64,000 nt of DNA from Sipunculus nudus (Eukaryota; Annelida; Sipuncula; Golfingiida; Sipunculidae): NCBI GenBank assembly GCA_026874595.1, contig CM049316.1, forward strand, positions 1,424,001-1,488,000, written 5' to 3'. Both the position numbers and the translations under genes were made by a program. Numbering within the stretch: position 1 is the stretch's first letter; every line of letters starts with the position of its first letter. Under the pieces are notes generated by a model. It did not search any database and had not been told where the DNA came from. It saw nothing but the letters and a program-made list of their open reading frames with translations. Of this stretch, positions 12,566-24,900 are shown piece after piece.

Positions 12566-12615
12566 ATTGATCACTTAATGAAACTAGGCAGCCTCAGTGC
12601 TACCCCTGACATCAC

Positions 12616-12858
12616 CTTGCAGTGTTGACTGATCATCTCCTTCAGTTCAACAGCTGTTGTATTCTCTGGTACCTGGCTGATGATCAGCTGGTGACCCAGT
12701 GCTGGTTTACTCTCTGAACTACCTGATGAAGGAGAGTTCTCTGTCATGGAGCTGGCAGGTGGTTCTGCTTGAGGTGTTGCCTCTGTGGCTGAGGTCACGT
12801 CAAGCTCATCACAATCTGTGGTATTATCTGCTGGTACTACGTCCTCACTTTCCTCTAC
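12616..12858 (-). CDS. RRM protein, exon with acidic linker and first half of the RRM
   Basis: This 81-codon, phase 0/0 exon is preceded by a pyrimidine-rich acceptor (cattctctcttcttg... ttcag) and followed by a strong donor, caag|gtgatg. Residues 1-50 or so are an acidic Ser/Thr/Pro-rich linker (VEESEDVVPADNTTDCDELD and on). The last 27 residues, HQLIISQVPENTTAVELKEM and on to HCK, form the first strand (RNP2-like LIISQV) and helix 1 of an RRM. Joined in frame to the exon at 11556-11705, they give a complete beta-alpha-beta-beta-alpha-beta layout of about 76 residues. Disorder before the RRM suggests an RNA-processing or germ-granule type regulator, but that is inference. The start could instead be nine bases upstream at an alternative aag acceptor, also in phase 0. 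Confidence 0.8.
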
Positions 12859-12859
12859 C

Positions 12860-14017
12860 TGAATGCCCTTGGTCAAGAAGAGAGAATGCAATGAATTCTT
12901 TTGATATGAACTGAACATCTGTGCTGCAGATCTTCATTTATTCACTGAAACATTATTCCTCATGCAAGTTTAAACAAGGGACCTATGGGTCACTGTGCTC
13001 AGCTGACGTTTACCTTGAAGGTAAAAATCTAAAATAATATCAAATGGAGATAAAGTGTAAGAGGAAGAGGTAATAAAGGCCATGGTTGGTTTATATGATT
13101 GGTTTGTATTGATGAGCAAGAAATTGTTGCAAATAATATTTTGTGACCTGACCATGTATTTCCTAATGTTGAAACTGAAGCATGTGAGCAGTTTGTGAAC
13201 AAATGATCCGTACAATTACCATGATCATTAGTTGGCTTTTCGATTAACTGTTGACATTTCAGTAGTTTACACATTTGTTCAATCGAATCTTTTTTTTTTA
13301 ATAATATATATTATTCAATATATGTTTTTTTTATGAAATGTATACAGTTGAAATATAACTAATTAACAACATAAAACATGGCAAACAAAGCCTGATCTCA
13401 AATTCTGCTGATGCAGGAAAATAATGAACAAATGTTTGTAATAAATCCTCATTTTTTTATCACATCAATTTTTTTTTTAATTTAAGTTTATATTTCTATA
13501 CATTTTCAATATAACATATATATCTGAATATAAAAGTTTATTCATAATTCTCAATTGCATCATCATAAATCTCAATCTTGTCAGATAACACTACATCATG
13601 CATACAAATGTTTATTTATTTTTTACCACAAAAATATATCTTTTAAATCTGCAAAACAATAAATATCTAAAAAAAATACTTAAATAAGATTTCACAATTT
13701 TTAATTGTGTCTTTATTTATCCATAATGTGCTTCATATTTTATCATAATTTAAGCATACTGATGGGTTCCATTATGATTGGTAAAATCATTTAAAAGAAA
13801 AATGATTTCTTTAAAAATGCTACTTTACACAACATTGCATCTTCTGGATTACACCTTGAATTACTTTTTTAAGGAAAGTTTTTGCATATCAGAGTGGAAA
13901 CAGCATTACAATTAAGGAGATACAGTGAAAACAATAACAATACTGCATAACACTTGGTGGGTTGGGTTTGGGGGGGGGGGGGGTTATTGGGGTGGTGATA
14001 TGAGAGTAACTGTACAC
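12860..14017. other. AT-rich intron of the RRM gene
   Basis: No exon could be supported between 12860 and 14017. Near 12975-13015 there is a copy of a short dispersed motif (cctatgggtcactgtgctcagctgac), also seen near 20340, 21170 and 21535. The stretch 13280-13800 is an AT-rich run with poly-T tracts. Confidence 0.5.
13957..13994 (+). other. G-rich run, potential quadruplex
   Basis: The plus strand reads as several G tracts (ggtgggttgggtttg, then about 13-14 Gs, then ttattggggtgg). Four or more tracts of three or more Gs within 40 bases meet the sequence rule for an intramolecular G-quadruplex. It lies just past the possible donor of the candidate exon at 14018-14115, where it would be C-rich in the transcript. 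Confidence 0.6.
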
Positions 14018-14115
14018 CTGTCACAGCAGGGGATCTCCCCCAGTGACTGTAACAAATCAGAAACCCTGGCATAGCTGACTTCCAGTGACCTGGAGTGGGA
14101 CCCTGCATCTGTAAT
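14018..14115 (-). CDS. Candidate exon of the RRM gene
   Basis: A very good acceptor (tttgctttgtttacag) precedes 14115 and an acceptable donor (acag|gtgtac) follows 14018. The exon before it (17770-18888) ends in phase 2; continued here, it reads on through MQGPTPGHWKSAMPGFLICY without stops. A second frame (ITDAGSHSRSLEVSYARVSD and on) is also open and looks at least as protein-like. In the first frame the exon ends in phase 1, which does not match the phase-0 start of the exon at 12858. So either another small exon lies between, or the donor is different, or this is not an exon. Confidence 0.35.
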
Positions 14116-14399
14116 CTGTAAACAAAGCAAATGACTACAACAGAGCCTCAAGAAAAAAATCAATAACTAGCTTAATTTTCAAGCTTTTACTTCCAAATTT
14201 CAGATTTAAACAAATTAAATATTTATGTTTACATGCTGTGAAAATTAAATCAATGGTACTTACAGGAAAAATACGTGCCATGGTCAAAGTTGGGCAAAAT
14301 TTAAGGTACTGATTTTATTTTTATGCTAATTACTTACAAAATTTACAAAATTCAGATCTAATTTTGGGTCAACAATTGAATCTTAATTAAACATAGTTA

Positions 14400-14886
14400 T
14401 ATACTTGGGAAAACAGACTCTTGTTTCAAAATTTTTCATGTTAAGTGAGTAAATATTTTTCCTGATTTTTTACAAAGTCCATTATGTTTGGGCCCATAAC
14501 TTAAAGAATTTATATTTAACAGACTTAATTTCTGGCATGTACATAGGAACTATATAGAAGAATATTTATGGTAAATATGAGGAAAAACAGATGAGTGGTT
14601 TTGATATTAGGCAGTCCTGAAGTGTGAAAATAGGATTTTAATGAAAAATTGAGGTTTTTCCTTAATTTCTCAAAGGAACGAAGTCACAAAGACCCAGTTT
14701 TCGGCTTGGTAGGAGATCTTGGGGACATCTAACATTATGCTGAATTTTGGATTCCTAGGTCTTACGGTTTCAAAACGTGCCACATCTACGGACGGACGGA
14801 CAGATGGACGGACGGACAGACGGACGGACAGATGGACAATGGACCACGACTATAGCTCAGATGACTTATAGTCAGCTGAGCTAAAA
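14400..14886. repeat. Dispersed repeat A, GACGGACGG-tailed
   Basis: The block begins in AT-rich sequence, passes ttggtaggagatcttggggacatctaac and ends in a gacggacggacagatgg run followed by ctatagctcagatgactta...cagctgagctaaaaa. It is homologous to 25718-26081. An inverted partial copy starts near 19362 (tttttagctcagcagact...gtcatctgag). The last 40 bases form an imperfect inverted repeat (gctcagatga/gtcagctgagc). No coding potential is visible. The family is unknown to me by name, but the style is common in mollusc introns. Confidence 0.8.
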
Positions 14887-14946
14887 AACTTCAAACAGTT
14901 CAAAGTTCATATTTCTTAAGTTTACTCGTTATTTAGATTTCTTTTG

Positions 14947-17410
14947 AAAAACAAGGCCTACAGGCCTAATGCGAACCTGTGCATTGGGAAATACACATTA
15001 TAATGCTTCAATGCTGGACCATTACTTTTCATGTATATGAAAAATGCAAGTACTAAACATTTTGAATAAGAAACAATTACACAAACATCACTGCTGAAAT
15101 TCTGGCATGGGTGCACACAACACAAAAGTGATTGTAACCAGCACCACCAGTCTTGTATACTTTGAAGCTATCAGGGATATACACACATGCCAATTTTCAG
15201 ACTGATATATCAAACCCCTCCTGAGAAATAAGCAGGGACACACATTGTGCAAAAATCATTCTAGGTGGCACCACCAGTCTTGTATATGACAAAGCTATTC
15301 CATATGTATAAATATGCCCAATTTCAGGCTGATATATCAAATTCCTCTGTAGAAATAAGCAGGCACATACACTGTGCAAAAGTCAATGTACATGGCACCA
15401 CCTGTCTTGTAAATGAGAATACCATCAGAGATGCATAGACAGGTCAAAATATCAGTCCAATACATCAAACTTCCCCAAAGTTTGATGCACTGGGCTGACA
15501 AGGCTTAGGTGAGTAAGGCAGTTGCCCCCGAGTGACCTGTGACAAATTGCTGCCTCAAGCTACTGCACTGAGTGAACTCTTGACCTGCACCTGGCCAGAC
15601 TGAGTGAACTTTTGACCTGTACCTGGCTGCACTGAGTGAACTCTTGACCTGTTGCATAATCTGACACTGATGGCACTCTGCCAAAGCTATAAATAGATTC
15701 AGGCTGAACTTTGGTGCCAAATATGATGCAGTGAACAGTCTGCAAAAGCTATAAATAGAATGCAGCTACTGCACTTAGTGAACTCTTGACCTATACCTGG
15801 CTGCACTTCTTCCAATCCTGGCACTGTGCCAAAAATATTTAGAGCTGGCATCATCTTGGCTAATGGCCAACATCAAGGCACTGGCAATCTGCCAATGGTA
15901 AACCAAGTGCTGCCATCTGAACACAAAAGTGGTCCCTACTTGAAATAACTTTGAAATTTTTTGTCCAATACAAAATGCTTTTCAGCTGACTTTTTATCAA
16001 ATTAGAAATCAGGAATATATGTAAAATTATAACAGATGCATACTGAATGCAAAATTAAAATACAGATATATCTCATTGATGGCAAATTCTTGAATTAAGT
16101 TGAGTAGGGATACCAATAATTTATAATCCATGTACAGTTGTCTTTATATAGCCACAGAGAGCTGAATATACATGATTGTAACATTGCCTGGTATGATGAA
16201 TAACTTAAATCATAAATCTAAATTTATTAAAATGCTTTTAAAAAAACTTTTTTTGTCAATATTAACCAAAGATAACCTGAAATCTGAATGTCTAGTGGCA
16301 TGATGTAATAGATGCTGATAAACTGTTGCCAGGCTAGATGTAACAGCATCACACAGCTAACATATATGGTAAAATGACTCAATTCAATCTCCATAATTAA
16401 GCCAAAAATCATTCATGTGGAACCATTAATGACAATTATTATAAGAATTATTGTAGGAATTATTCTTGTAAATTATTTAACAATCTGGCTTCACTGGCAT
16501 CAGTTGAAAAACGTTTCGCAGGTTTATAACTCATATAGGACGATACAGCAAACTGGCTAAGTTCAGCTTCCCGTAACTCAGCCAAAAAGCACTGAACCAA
16601 AACCATTTGAACACACTTGAATTATCATCATCTGAGGATAATTTATGTGTGAGATTTAAGAATTTGGCCCAGTGGTTTTTGAGAAGAAGATCTTTGTAGC
16701 CACTGAGCTAAAATGGGCTGTTATGGCATATGACTAAATTCAGCTTCCCATAACTTAGCCAAAAGTAACTGAAAAGAGACCATTTGAACAAACTTCAGAA
16801 AGCACTACCCTAGGATCATTTCTGTGTGATATTAAACATTTTGGCCATATGGTTTCAGAGAAGAAGTTTTTTGTAGCCCTCAGTGTGATACAGGCACTGA
16901 TGACCCTGTACAAAAATGGCCGATGCAGGAGGTGCCACCAATACCTCAATTTCAGATATGATCTATATGACCAACATTGGCATAAAATTTGGTGATGATA
17001 GCAAAAGCCGTTTCTGAGATTTAAATTTTAATATGCTTTTTTGGACAGATGACTAAGTTAACCTCCTATATCTCGGCCAAAAATCTCCGAACTGGAACCA
17101 TTCGAACAAACTTGAGAAAGATTGTTCCAGGGATCATTTCTGTGAAATATTGGACAATTTGGCTGGACAGTTTCGGAGAAGAAGATTTTTAAAGTTTTTA
17201 TAGCTTTTCCCCTATAAAGTCTAAGAAAATGCAGTTAGAAAAAAAAAATAAACAAAATCCGATATAGTTTTTGGATGACTGATTATTTGCATAAAATTTG
17301 GTTATGCTAGCTCCTGTCATTTTTGAGATAGCTATGGTTAACGTACAGACAACGCACGACAGACCACGCACGATGCCGCACCATTGCATAAGCTCACAGG
17401 TTCGCTAATA
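14947..17410. repeat. Dispersed composite repeat B, copy 1
   Basis: The block starts with aaggcctacaggcctaat followed by gcgaacctgtg and ends with cacaggttcgc, an 11 bp terminal inverted match. The same block occurs at 21975-25716. Inside are about three 125-130 bp units with ggtggcaccacc (15080-15500), a zone of shorter repeats around actgcactgagtgaactcttgacc (15550-15800), then a 1.5 kb unique-looking part (15920-17400). Short ORFs here are not conserved between the copies. It lies in the intron upstream (in transcript order) of the candidate exon at 14018-14115. Confidence 0.85.
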
Positions 17411-17769
17411 AAAGTAGACCATCACAGTTTTAGATTGACTTAATTTATTCTATATTTCTTAAAAGCAACTGTTGATATCTGTTAATTGTAAAAGGAAGTT
17501 GCCAGTCCAGGAGAGAGGAAATATGCCAGTTTTGTTTCTAACAATTATCTGTCCTATATGATCACTGGGTTATACTCAAATTTCAGTTCATTTTTCATTC
17601 TTTCTTATTTAAGGCTACCAAATTGTTACTTTTGTGATTTTGTCCACTCTGGATATTTTAAATTATGGTTTTTAATGACTTATTAAACATATTTGTAAAA
17701 CCTATTCATTCCTTAAAAAGGGTGTCTTTTAAATTGATACAGAACATGGCAAGTCTTAACATATTTTAC

Positions 17770-18888
17770 CTTAAACCCTGGAGCATTACCTTTTCAAATT
17801 CCTCTGCAGCACTGACATTTGGCTCAGAGCAATCAATACTGTCTTGGTTTCTTGCTCTTTTTGAAAATTTTGTGGTTCCTGTGTATGACGTAACACTGTC
17901 CTTGGAGTAGGAGAACACAGGTCTAGGATTCCTGGGTCTGTTGTTTATTCCTCTGTTGATCACTGTGTTTAGAGGAGGAACATTCGGCCCCGTCTGATAA
18001 TTTGAGAGCCCTATGCCCATACATTGTGAGTACATCCCGCGTGTGCCTGATGAGGGTCGCTTTACTGGATTTATTCTGAGTTCCTCTGGACCCTCACCTA
18101 ACAATCCATCTCCCTTTCCATCTTCAAATTTATAGGAAGGGACAGGTCTGGCTGAATCTGGTGGTTGCTGAAGTGACTTCATCCAATGTGGCATTTGGGT
18201 GTTTACCTTTGGTGTTCCCTGGGGCCTGTTCATTAATCCATTCTGTAGTTGTAACTGTGAGTTTCCTGCTGTCTTGTCAGTATTTAGAGGGAGGCGAAAC
18301 ATGCCTTTGCCTGGGCCTACCATTTGAGGATTCTTTACTTGTGCCATTCTTTGAGTTTTTCCTGGAACTGTGCTTGTGATTTGGACTTTACTGTAATGAC
18401 GATTAGAAAATTCATCTTTCACTTGCTCTTGCATGCCATACCCCTGGTGACGAATGTTCTGTGTTAATTCAGAAATGTTCCGTTTACCTAGGAAAGACTG
18501 TGATGAATTATTTACTGACCAATAATTGCCATTATTACAAAATTCATTTCTATAAACCTGTCCTGGTTTGACTGCCTTACTGAAGTCAAATTCATCTCTA
18601 TAAACCTGTCCTGGTTTGACTGCCTTACTGAAGTCAGCACCAGACTTAAATGACAATGGAGGATTAGGAACTGCAGGTCGTGCTCCTAATATTCCTAAAC
18701 CAGTTGGATTTGTAGGTCTTGATGGCCGAGTCATAGATTTATTAGGCAGTGAATTCTGTGACATTAACAGGTTTGTTCCTGTGGTGCCTGGTGCCATAGA
18801 ATAACTTGAATTGTGGCTCTGAGAAACATTACCCTGAGTTTGTCTTATCATCCCACTTTGAGGAGTAAACCAAGATGACATGCTTGCT
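17770..18888 (-). CDS. Low-complexity protein, large exon 3 of the RRM gene
   Basis: The exon codes for 372 residues plus two bases. It opens with A-S-MSSWFTPQSGM and ends EEFEKVMLQGL before the donor tttaag|gtaaaa. The acceptor attag lies just above 18888, and an in-frame stop not far upstream limits extension. Exon 2 (20843-20895) ends with AG, so the first base here completes an Arg codon and keeps the frame. The protein is rich in Asn, Gln, Ser, Pro and Gly (disordered), with repeated FSKAVKPGQVYR. It carries basic patches, such as FSKRARNQDS near the end, that might serve in nuclear import. No catalytic domain is seen. If it joins the RRM exons downstream, the product is a long disordered N-terminus plus RRM. 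I do not recognise the family. Confidence 0.7.
18552..18647 (-). repeat. 48 bp in-frame tandem duplication inside exon 3
   Basis: Two adjacent copies of a 48-base unit encode FSKAVKPGQVYR plus flanking D/R/N-EF residues. They differ by one or two bases. The frame is kept, as expected for a slippage event in a tolerant disordered region. Confidence 0.9.
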
Positions 18889-18889
18889 C

Positions 18890-20842
18890 TAATGAATGAT
18901 GCTTTGATTAATACCTTTTAAAGGTTAATTCTCCTCAGAACTTTTACATTGGGATACATACAGCTGCTGTTATGGATAGCTGAGAGCAAGAACTACAAAC
19001 AGAGGATACTTGTCCCAAGTACATGCTAACAAGCCATTTGTTGGGGACTGGTAGGGGTACACTCCCCAGGAATCAGCAATCAGTGACTGGTAGGGGTAGG
19101 ACTGGTAGGGGTATGTTCTTCAGGTTCTTATGGCACATACTTCAGTACACAGTTTTTCTTGTATCTGAAAAAATGAAGCAAAGTGTGAACATATACACAA
19201 ATTTAAATTATTGGGCAAAGCTTAACTAATAACATAAAGATAGCTTCTATATTTAACCATGGAAGAAACAGATCAGTGGGGCAGGTATTTGCAACTTAGC
19301 TTTTGTTAGCAGGGCTTGTATTATCTAGAAGTTACAGCCAAGTTAAAGGGTTATTAGTCCAGCATTTTTAGCTCAGCAGACTGAAAGTCATCTGAGAAAT
19401 AGAGATAAGTCATTGTCCATCAACCATCCATCTATCCATCCACTTGTCTCTTAACAGGGCAAAAATCATAGCCACAGGACTTAGAAAGATCTAATTGTAC
19501 ATCCAGGGAGGTCCTATGCAAATCTCCTTGGAAACCTGAAATTAAGTCATGGTGACCTATACTTCTGAGCTACTGGCTGAATACATGATTTCGAGCACCC
19601 AGACAGACAGACAGTTCACAAATTGTAAACACAAGCCCAGACACTTCTATCTATACATCTGCAGAGTTCTGGGGCAAATCTCCTTGGAAACCAAAATTAG
19701 GTCATGGGGTCCTAAATTCTGCAAGCTACTTGCTGAAAATGATTTTGAGCATACAGAGTCAGACCTGGCACAAATTGTATCCATTTCATCTAGAATCTTC
19801 TGATGTGAAATTAATTTTTATTTTAGCACCCTGAAAGTCAGACCAGTCTTGATTGGTTTCAGTCTTCTCTTTTACAACTATACAGACCAATCTTGATTGG
19901 ATCCAGTTTTCTCTTTTACAACTATACAGACCAGTCTTGATTGGATTCAGTCTTCTCTTTTACAACTATCCAGACCAGTCTTGATTGGATTCAGTCTTCT
20001 CTCTTACAACTATCCAGACCAGTCATGATTGGATTCAGTCTGCATGTGTAACCCATCATTCACAGAAGAATCTTGTAGACTACTGTGTCAGCAAATCAAG
20101 ATCACGTCTGAAGTTATCACATTATGGTTTTCAGTTAATGAAATTCCCATTGTGAATGTCATGTGTGTCATGACCCATGGGTCACTTGTTTTAGAATTAT
20201 TAGGTGAATAAAAAATATGAGAATTATGGATATACATACATATTTCATGGTACAAATAAAATCGCATAAAATAATATCTTTCAAAATACATTATATTTTG
20301 GAAGAGTACAAACAAAAGATGGTCCTGCAATGGAAAACAAGGAACCAATGGGTCAAGTTGCTCAGCTGAATTTTGGAAAATTTTAGCAAATGCAAAATAT
20401 ACTTATTTCTTTTGGTTTTTCATATATGTTAGCTTTTGATAAGCTAGGAGGAAATGGCCCACCTAAAATGAAACCCTGTAAATTATAGAATGATGGACAG
20501 GAGCAAAATGATTATAAAAAAACATTAATTTATTTAATGAAATAAAATCCTGTAAAAAAAACAAGCATAACAAAATTTAACAAGCATGTTAAAACAAGCC
20601 AATTAGGTATCAATTACATTTGCAACTTTAAGAGATATGAGTGAAATGCTGCAAAGTATTTATATCTTATTAAATCTTAAAACATGTAAATGAGCACTTA
20701 CATTAGATCCTGATATTTTATCCTCTTTGAATATCATGATTTAAATTCTGAAATTTTTTTTGAAAAAAAAATTAATTGGTCAAGATACAACAAAAAAATT
20801 AATTTAACATGGAAGTTATAAGATTCATCATGTTTAATAGAC
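18890..20842. other. Intron between exons 3 and 2 with repeats
   Basis: The stretch contains ggtagggg repeats near 19050-19110, an inverted partial copy of repeat A from 19362 to about 19440, and two related blocks with aaatctccttggaaacc and gagctactggctgaa near 19520-19760. The 44 bp tandem array is listed separately. The rest is AT-rich with no supported exon. Confidence 0.55.
19839..20043. repeat. 44 bp tandem repeat, nearly five copies
   Basis: Units begin at 19839, 19883, 19927, 19971 and 20015, exactly 44 bases apart. Each reads cagaccagtcttgattgg and continues with attcagtcttctcttttac and aactat. Copies differ by single bases, so the expansion is fairly recent. It sits in an intron of the RRM gene. 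Confidence 0.95.
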
Positions 20843-20895
20843 CTGTGTACTGAAGGGGTGAGTTGGGGAGGAGTGACTGTGGTTACTGCTGGTTG
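20843..20895 (-). CDS. RRM gene, small exon 2
   Basis: This 53-base exon has a textbook acceptor (ttttactttttttt then cag) and a weaker donor, cacag|gtctat. It encodes QPAVTTVTPPQLTPSVH plus two bases of an Arg codon. Its phase-0 start matches the end of exon 1 and its phase-2 end matches the start of exon 3, which is the main support for it. The sequence is Pro/Thr-rich and disordered. Confidence 0.65.
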
Positions 20896-21099
20896 CTGAA
20901 AAAAAAGTAAAATTGTAAGATTCATCTTGTTTATTATACAGGTCAGTCAGCAGAATGGGGTGGAGGTGGGGGATGGAGAGAGAGAAAGAGGCTCTCTGTG
21001 GTAGTTACAACAGACAGCCTGACCCAGCTTACCTAGTCAACAGAGCCAGTTGGCCAGGAGTGATGTGATTACATAAGAGTCTGGGGAACTGAGTATTAC

Positions 21100-21147
21100 C
21101 TGCATACCACTGTTCTTGGCTGGCCTGATGTAAACAATACTCGACAT
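21100..21147 (-). CDS. RRM gene, first coding exon
   Basis: The ATG at 21147 has a good context (gcaccatgtcg). The exon encodes MSSIVYIRPAKNSGMQ and ends at ggtatgcag|gtaata in phase 0. It reads straight into exon 2. A copy of a short dispersed motif with a reversed CCAAT box (agctgagcgccctgacccattggtcc) lies 20-50 bases upstream and could act in the promoter, but it is a repeat and this is only a suggestion. Confidence 0.6.
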
Positions 21148-21159
21148 GGTGCTTGTAAA

Positions 21160-21570
21160 CTTTATCAAAGGACCAATGGGTCAGGGCGCTCAGCTGTTAT
21201 TTATGGAAAATGTTGGTTTTCTGTGGTAATATAACCTGATTTATGAGGATCTTTTAACTTAAGTAAAGATTTTGATAAAATCTTTGGAGAGGGAAGAGGG
21301 CTGATGTCATTTATATTATTTACATTTGGAAAAGGGTGCTATTGTCACACAGGTTTTGACTTTGCCTTATAACTTTATCTACATTGCAGCAGAAGTATTT
21401 AAAAAAAAAGGCCAATATAAGTCATGTTAATTATCATGCTTTTTACAAAGGAGTTAACTGTTATTCAATAATTACAGGTTACCTATACCCAAGAGTACAA
21501 ATGATATGAAAGTTTAACTATTTAATAACAAGTGACCCATGGGTGATCACGCTCAGCCAACTGATATATT
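21160..21570. repeat. Short dispersed motif (CCAATGGGTCA...GCTCAGCTG) pair
   Basis: Copies at about 21170-21198 (ggaccaatgggtcagggcgctcagctg) and 21530-21562 (tgacccatgggtgatcacgctcagcc) resemble those near 12978 and 20340. A related palindromic string, tgacccatgggtca, occurs near 20169. The family looks like ends of a short interspersed or miniature element; borders are unclear. Confidence 0.5.
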
Positions 21571-21974
21571 GACAATATGTCCTTGCACGGTAAACTAATT
21601 AAGACAAGCAAATTCAAGGAATTTATGTCCCCCTGCATCTGCCTCTTGCGAGAATAGAGAAATTGCATTTAAGATAATTGAATTGTAAAGATACAGACAG
21701 ATGAACAAACATGTCATAGTAAGTTTAAGTTATCAAACAGAAACAAAAACCTGATGGATAGGCAGACAGACACTCCAAAACCTATCCCAACCAAGGGAAG
21801 CATGAGGGGAATCACTGACCCTTATCTGAATGCAATCTGATTACATTTAGGAAAGTTATCGCGCAGTACTGAAAACTTGACAGCATATGGACAGACAAGA
21901 GTGACAGACAGAAGACACTCCAACACCAATCCCAACCAAAATAAGCATGAAAGCAATCACTGACCGATCACAAT

Positions 21975-24900
21975 CACAAAAAAAGACAAGGCCTACAGGC
22001 CTAATGCGAACCTGTGCAATGAGATTACACCAGGTATAATGCTTCAATGCTGGACCATTACTTTTCAAGAACATGTGTAACATGTATATGAACAATGCAA
22101 GCACTAAACACTTAGAACAAGAAACAATTAAACAAACATCACTGCTGCAATTCTGGCATGGGTGCACACAACACAAAAACTAGAATATGGGTAGTCAACA
22201 AGCGACTATGTGTATCCTCCAAAATCAGAGTGGGAAAGGTGAAGTGAGGCATGGATGGAGTGGCAAGAGAAAATAGAGTGAGGTGTGTTGCATAATAGCC
22301 TGAATGTCTGCAGCCAAAATGTGTATGTATGTTGCGCCACCTACCACAAAATCCTAAAAGCTGTCCAAGATGTAAAAACATGCGAAATTTTAGACAGATA
22401 AGTCAAACCACTACTGAGATATGAGTGATTTTAGCCAACAGCAAGCAAACAGATGGTCACTGTGCAAAAATGGTGGCAGGTGGCGCCACCAATTTTGTGT
22501 ATGATTAAGAGATATGTGAGATCTATACACATGCAAAATTTCAGGGGGATATGTTAAACCAGTCCTGAGATATAAGCCTGAATGTGTGCAGCGTATACAT
22601 AAATATAGGTCGCGCCACCTGCCATAAAATCCAGATTGCTATCCAAGATGTATAAACATGCAACATTTTAGGCAGATAAGTCACACCACTACTGAGATAT
22701 GAGTGATTTTAGCCCACGGCAGACAAACAGACGGATGCTGTGCAAAAATTGTGGCAGGTGGTGCCACCAATTTTGTGTATGATTAAAAGTTATGTGAGAT
22801 CTATACACATGCAAAATTTCAGGTTGATAAGTCAAACCCAGCTGAGATATGAGTGATTTTATCCCAAGGCAGATGAACAGATGGAAGCTGTGCAAAAATG
22901 GTTGCAGGTGGCACCATCTATGGCTATCTATACACATGCAAAATGTTGGCTTAATTGGTCAAACGGTTCCCGAGATATGAGCTTGGATGTCTGCAGCTTA
23001 GAAGTGAATGTAGGTGGTGCCATCTGTCATAAAATCAAGAAAGCTGTCCAGGAGGTATACATATGCAAAATTTCAGGTGGATAAGTCCAACCAATGCAGA
23101 GATATGAGTGTTTTTATCCCAAGGCAGATGAACAGACAGATGCTGTGCACAAATGGTGGCAGGTGGCGCCACCATTTTAAGTGTATGTTATAAAGCATTC
23201 CAAGGGCTACATTTGTGCAAAATCATTAGCCTTATCGGTCAAACTGTTCCCGAGATATGTGGGTTTATGTGTGGAAACAGATGCACAAATGGACGCTGGG
23301 CAGAGAGGAAAGGTCAGAGTCAACCAAAAATGAGGGCACAGCAGTTCACATGTGACCGATCATAATTCCGAATTTTTAAAAATTCTGCCCAGTGGTAATG
23401 GAGGAGTTCTCCGGAAACCTACGTGCCGATGGAAGCAGTGTCGGTGTCCCACTGAAACAAGGTTTCCGCAAATCTCTGTTTTGGCAGATACAATGATTGT
23501 AGCTAGCACCACCAGTCTTATATACAATGAAGAGATACATGAATATGCCCAATGTCAGTCTGATATTTCAAACCTCTCCTGTGAAATAAGCAGGGACATA
23601 CACTGTGCTAAAATTATTGTAGGTGGCGCCACCAGTCTTGTACACTATAAAGCTACCCGATATGTATAAACAAGCCCAATTTTAGGCTGATGTATCAATT
23701 TCCTCTGAAGAAATAAGCAGGCGCATACACTACAAAAGTGAATGTAAGTGGCACCACCTGTCTTGTAAATGAGAATACCATCAAAGACGCATAGACAGGT
23801 CAAAATATCAGTCCGATACATCAAACTTCCACAGAGTTTAATGCACTGGGCTGACAAGGCTTAGGTGAGTAAGGCAGTTGCCCCCAAGTGACCTGTGACA
23901 AATTGCTGCCTCAAGCTACTGCACTGAGTGAACTCTTGACCTGCACCTGGCTGCACTGAGTGAACTCTTGACCTGTTGCATAATCTGACACAGTTGGCAG
24001 TCAGCCAAAGCTATAAATAGATTCAGGCTGAACTTTGGTGCCAAATATGATGCAGTGAACAGTCTGCCAAAGCTATAAATAGAATGCAGCTACTGCACTG
24101 AGTGAATTCTTGACCTATACCTGGCTGCACTTCTTCCAATCCTGGCACTGTGCCAAAACTATTTATAGAGCTGACATCATCTTGGCTAATGGCCAACATC
24201 AAGGCACTGGCAATCTGCAAATGGTAAACCAAGTGCTGCCATCTGTACACAAAAGTGGTCCCTACTAGAAATAACTTTGAAATTTATTTTCCCAATACAA
24301 AATGCTTTTCAGCTGACTTTTTTATAAAAAGAAATCAGGAATATATGTAAAATTATTACAGATGCATTCTGAATGCAAAATTAAAATACAGATATATCTC
24401 ATTGATGGCAAATTCTTGAATAAAGTTGAGTAGGGATACCAATAATTTATAATCCATGTACAGTTGTCTTTTTATAGCCACAGAGAGCTAAATATACATG
24501 ATTGTAACATTGCCTGGTATGATGAATAACTTAAATCATAAATCTAACTTTTTTTAAAAGCTTTTAAATAAATTTTCTTGTTAATATTAACCAAAGATAA
24601 CCTGAAATCTAAATGTCTAGTGGCATGATGTAAAAGATGCTGATAAACTGTTGCCAGGCTAGATGTTACACCATCACACAGCTAACATACATGGTAAAAT
24701 GACTTAATTCAATCTCCATAATTAAGCCAAAAATCATTCATGTGGAACCATTAATGACAATTATTATCAGAATTATTGTAGGGATTAAAATATTGAAAAA
24801 TATTTAACAAACTGGCTTCAGCTGCTTCAGTCGAAAAAGTTTTGCAGGTTTATAACTCATATAGGAAGATACAGCAAACTGGCTAAGTTCAGCTTCCCAT

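Noticed and set aside
12571-12918. Single 115-aa gene starting at 12918
   Set aside because: The good splice acceptor at 12859 and donor at 12615 show that the conserved part is an internal exon; the ORF ends are intronic.
15197-17389. Several 60-70 codon minus-strand ORFs
   Set aside because: They lie in repeat B and are not kept open in its second copy at 22-25.7 kb.
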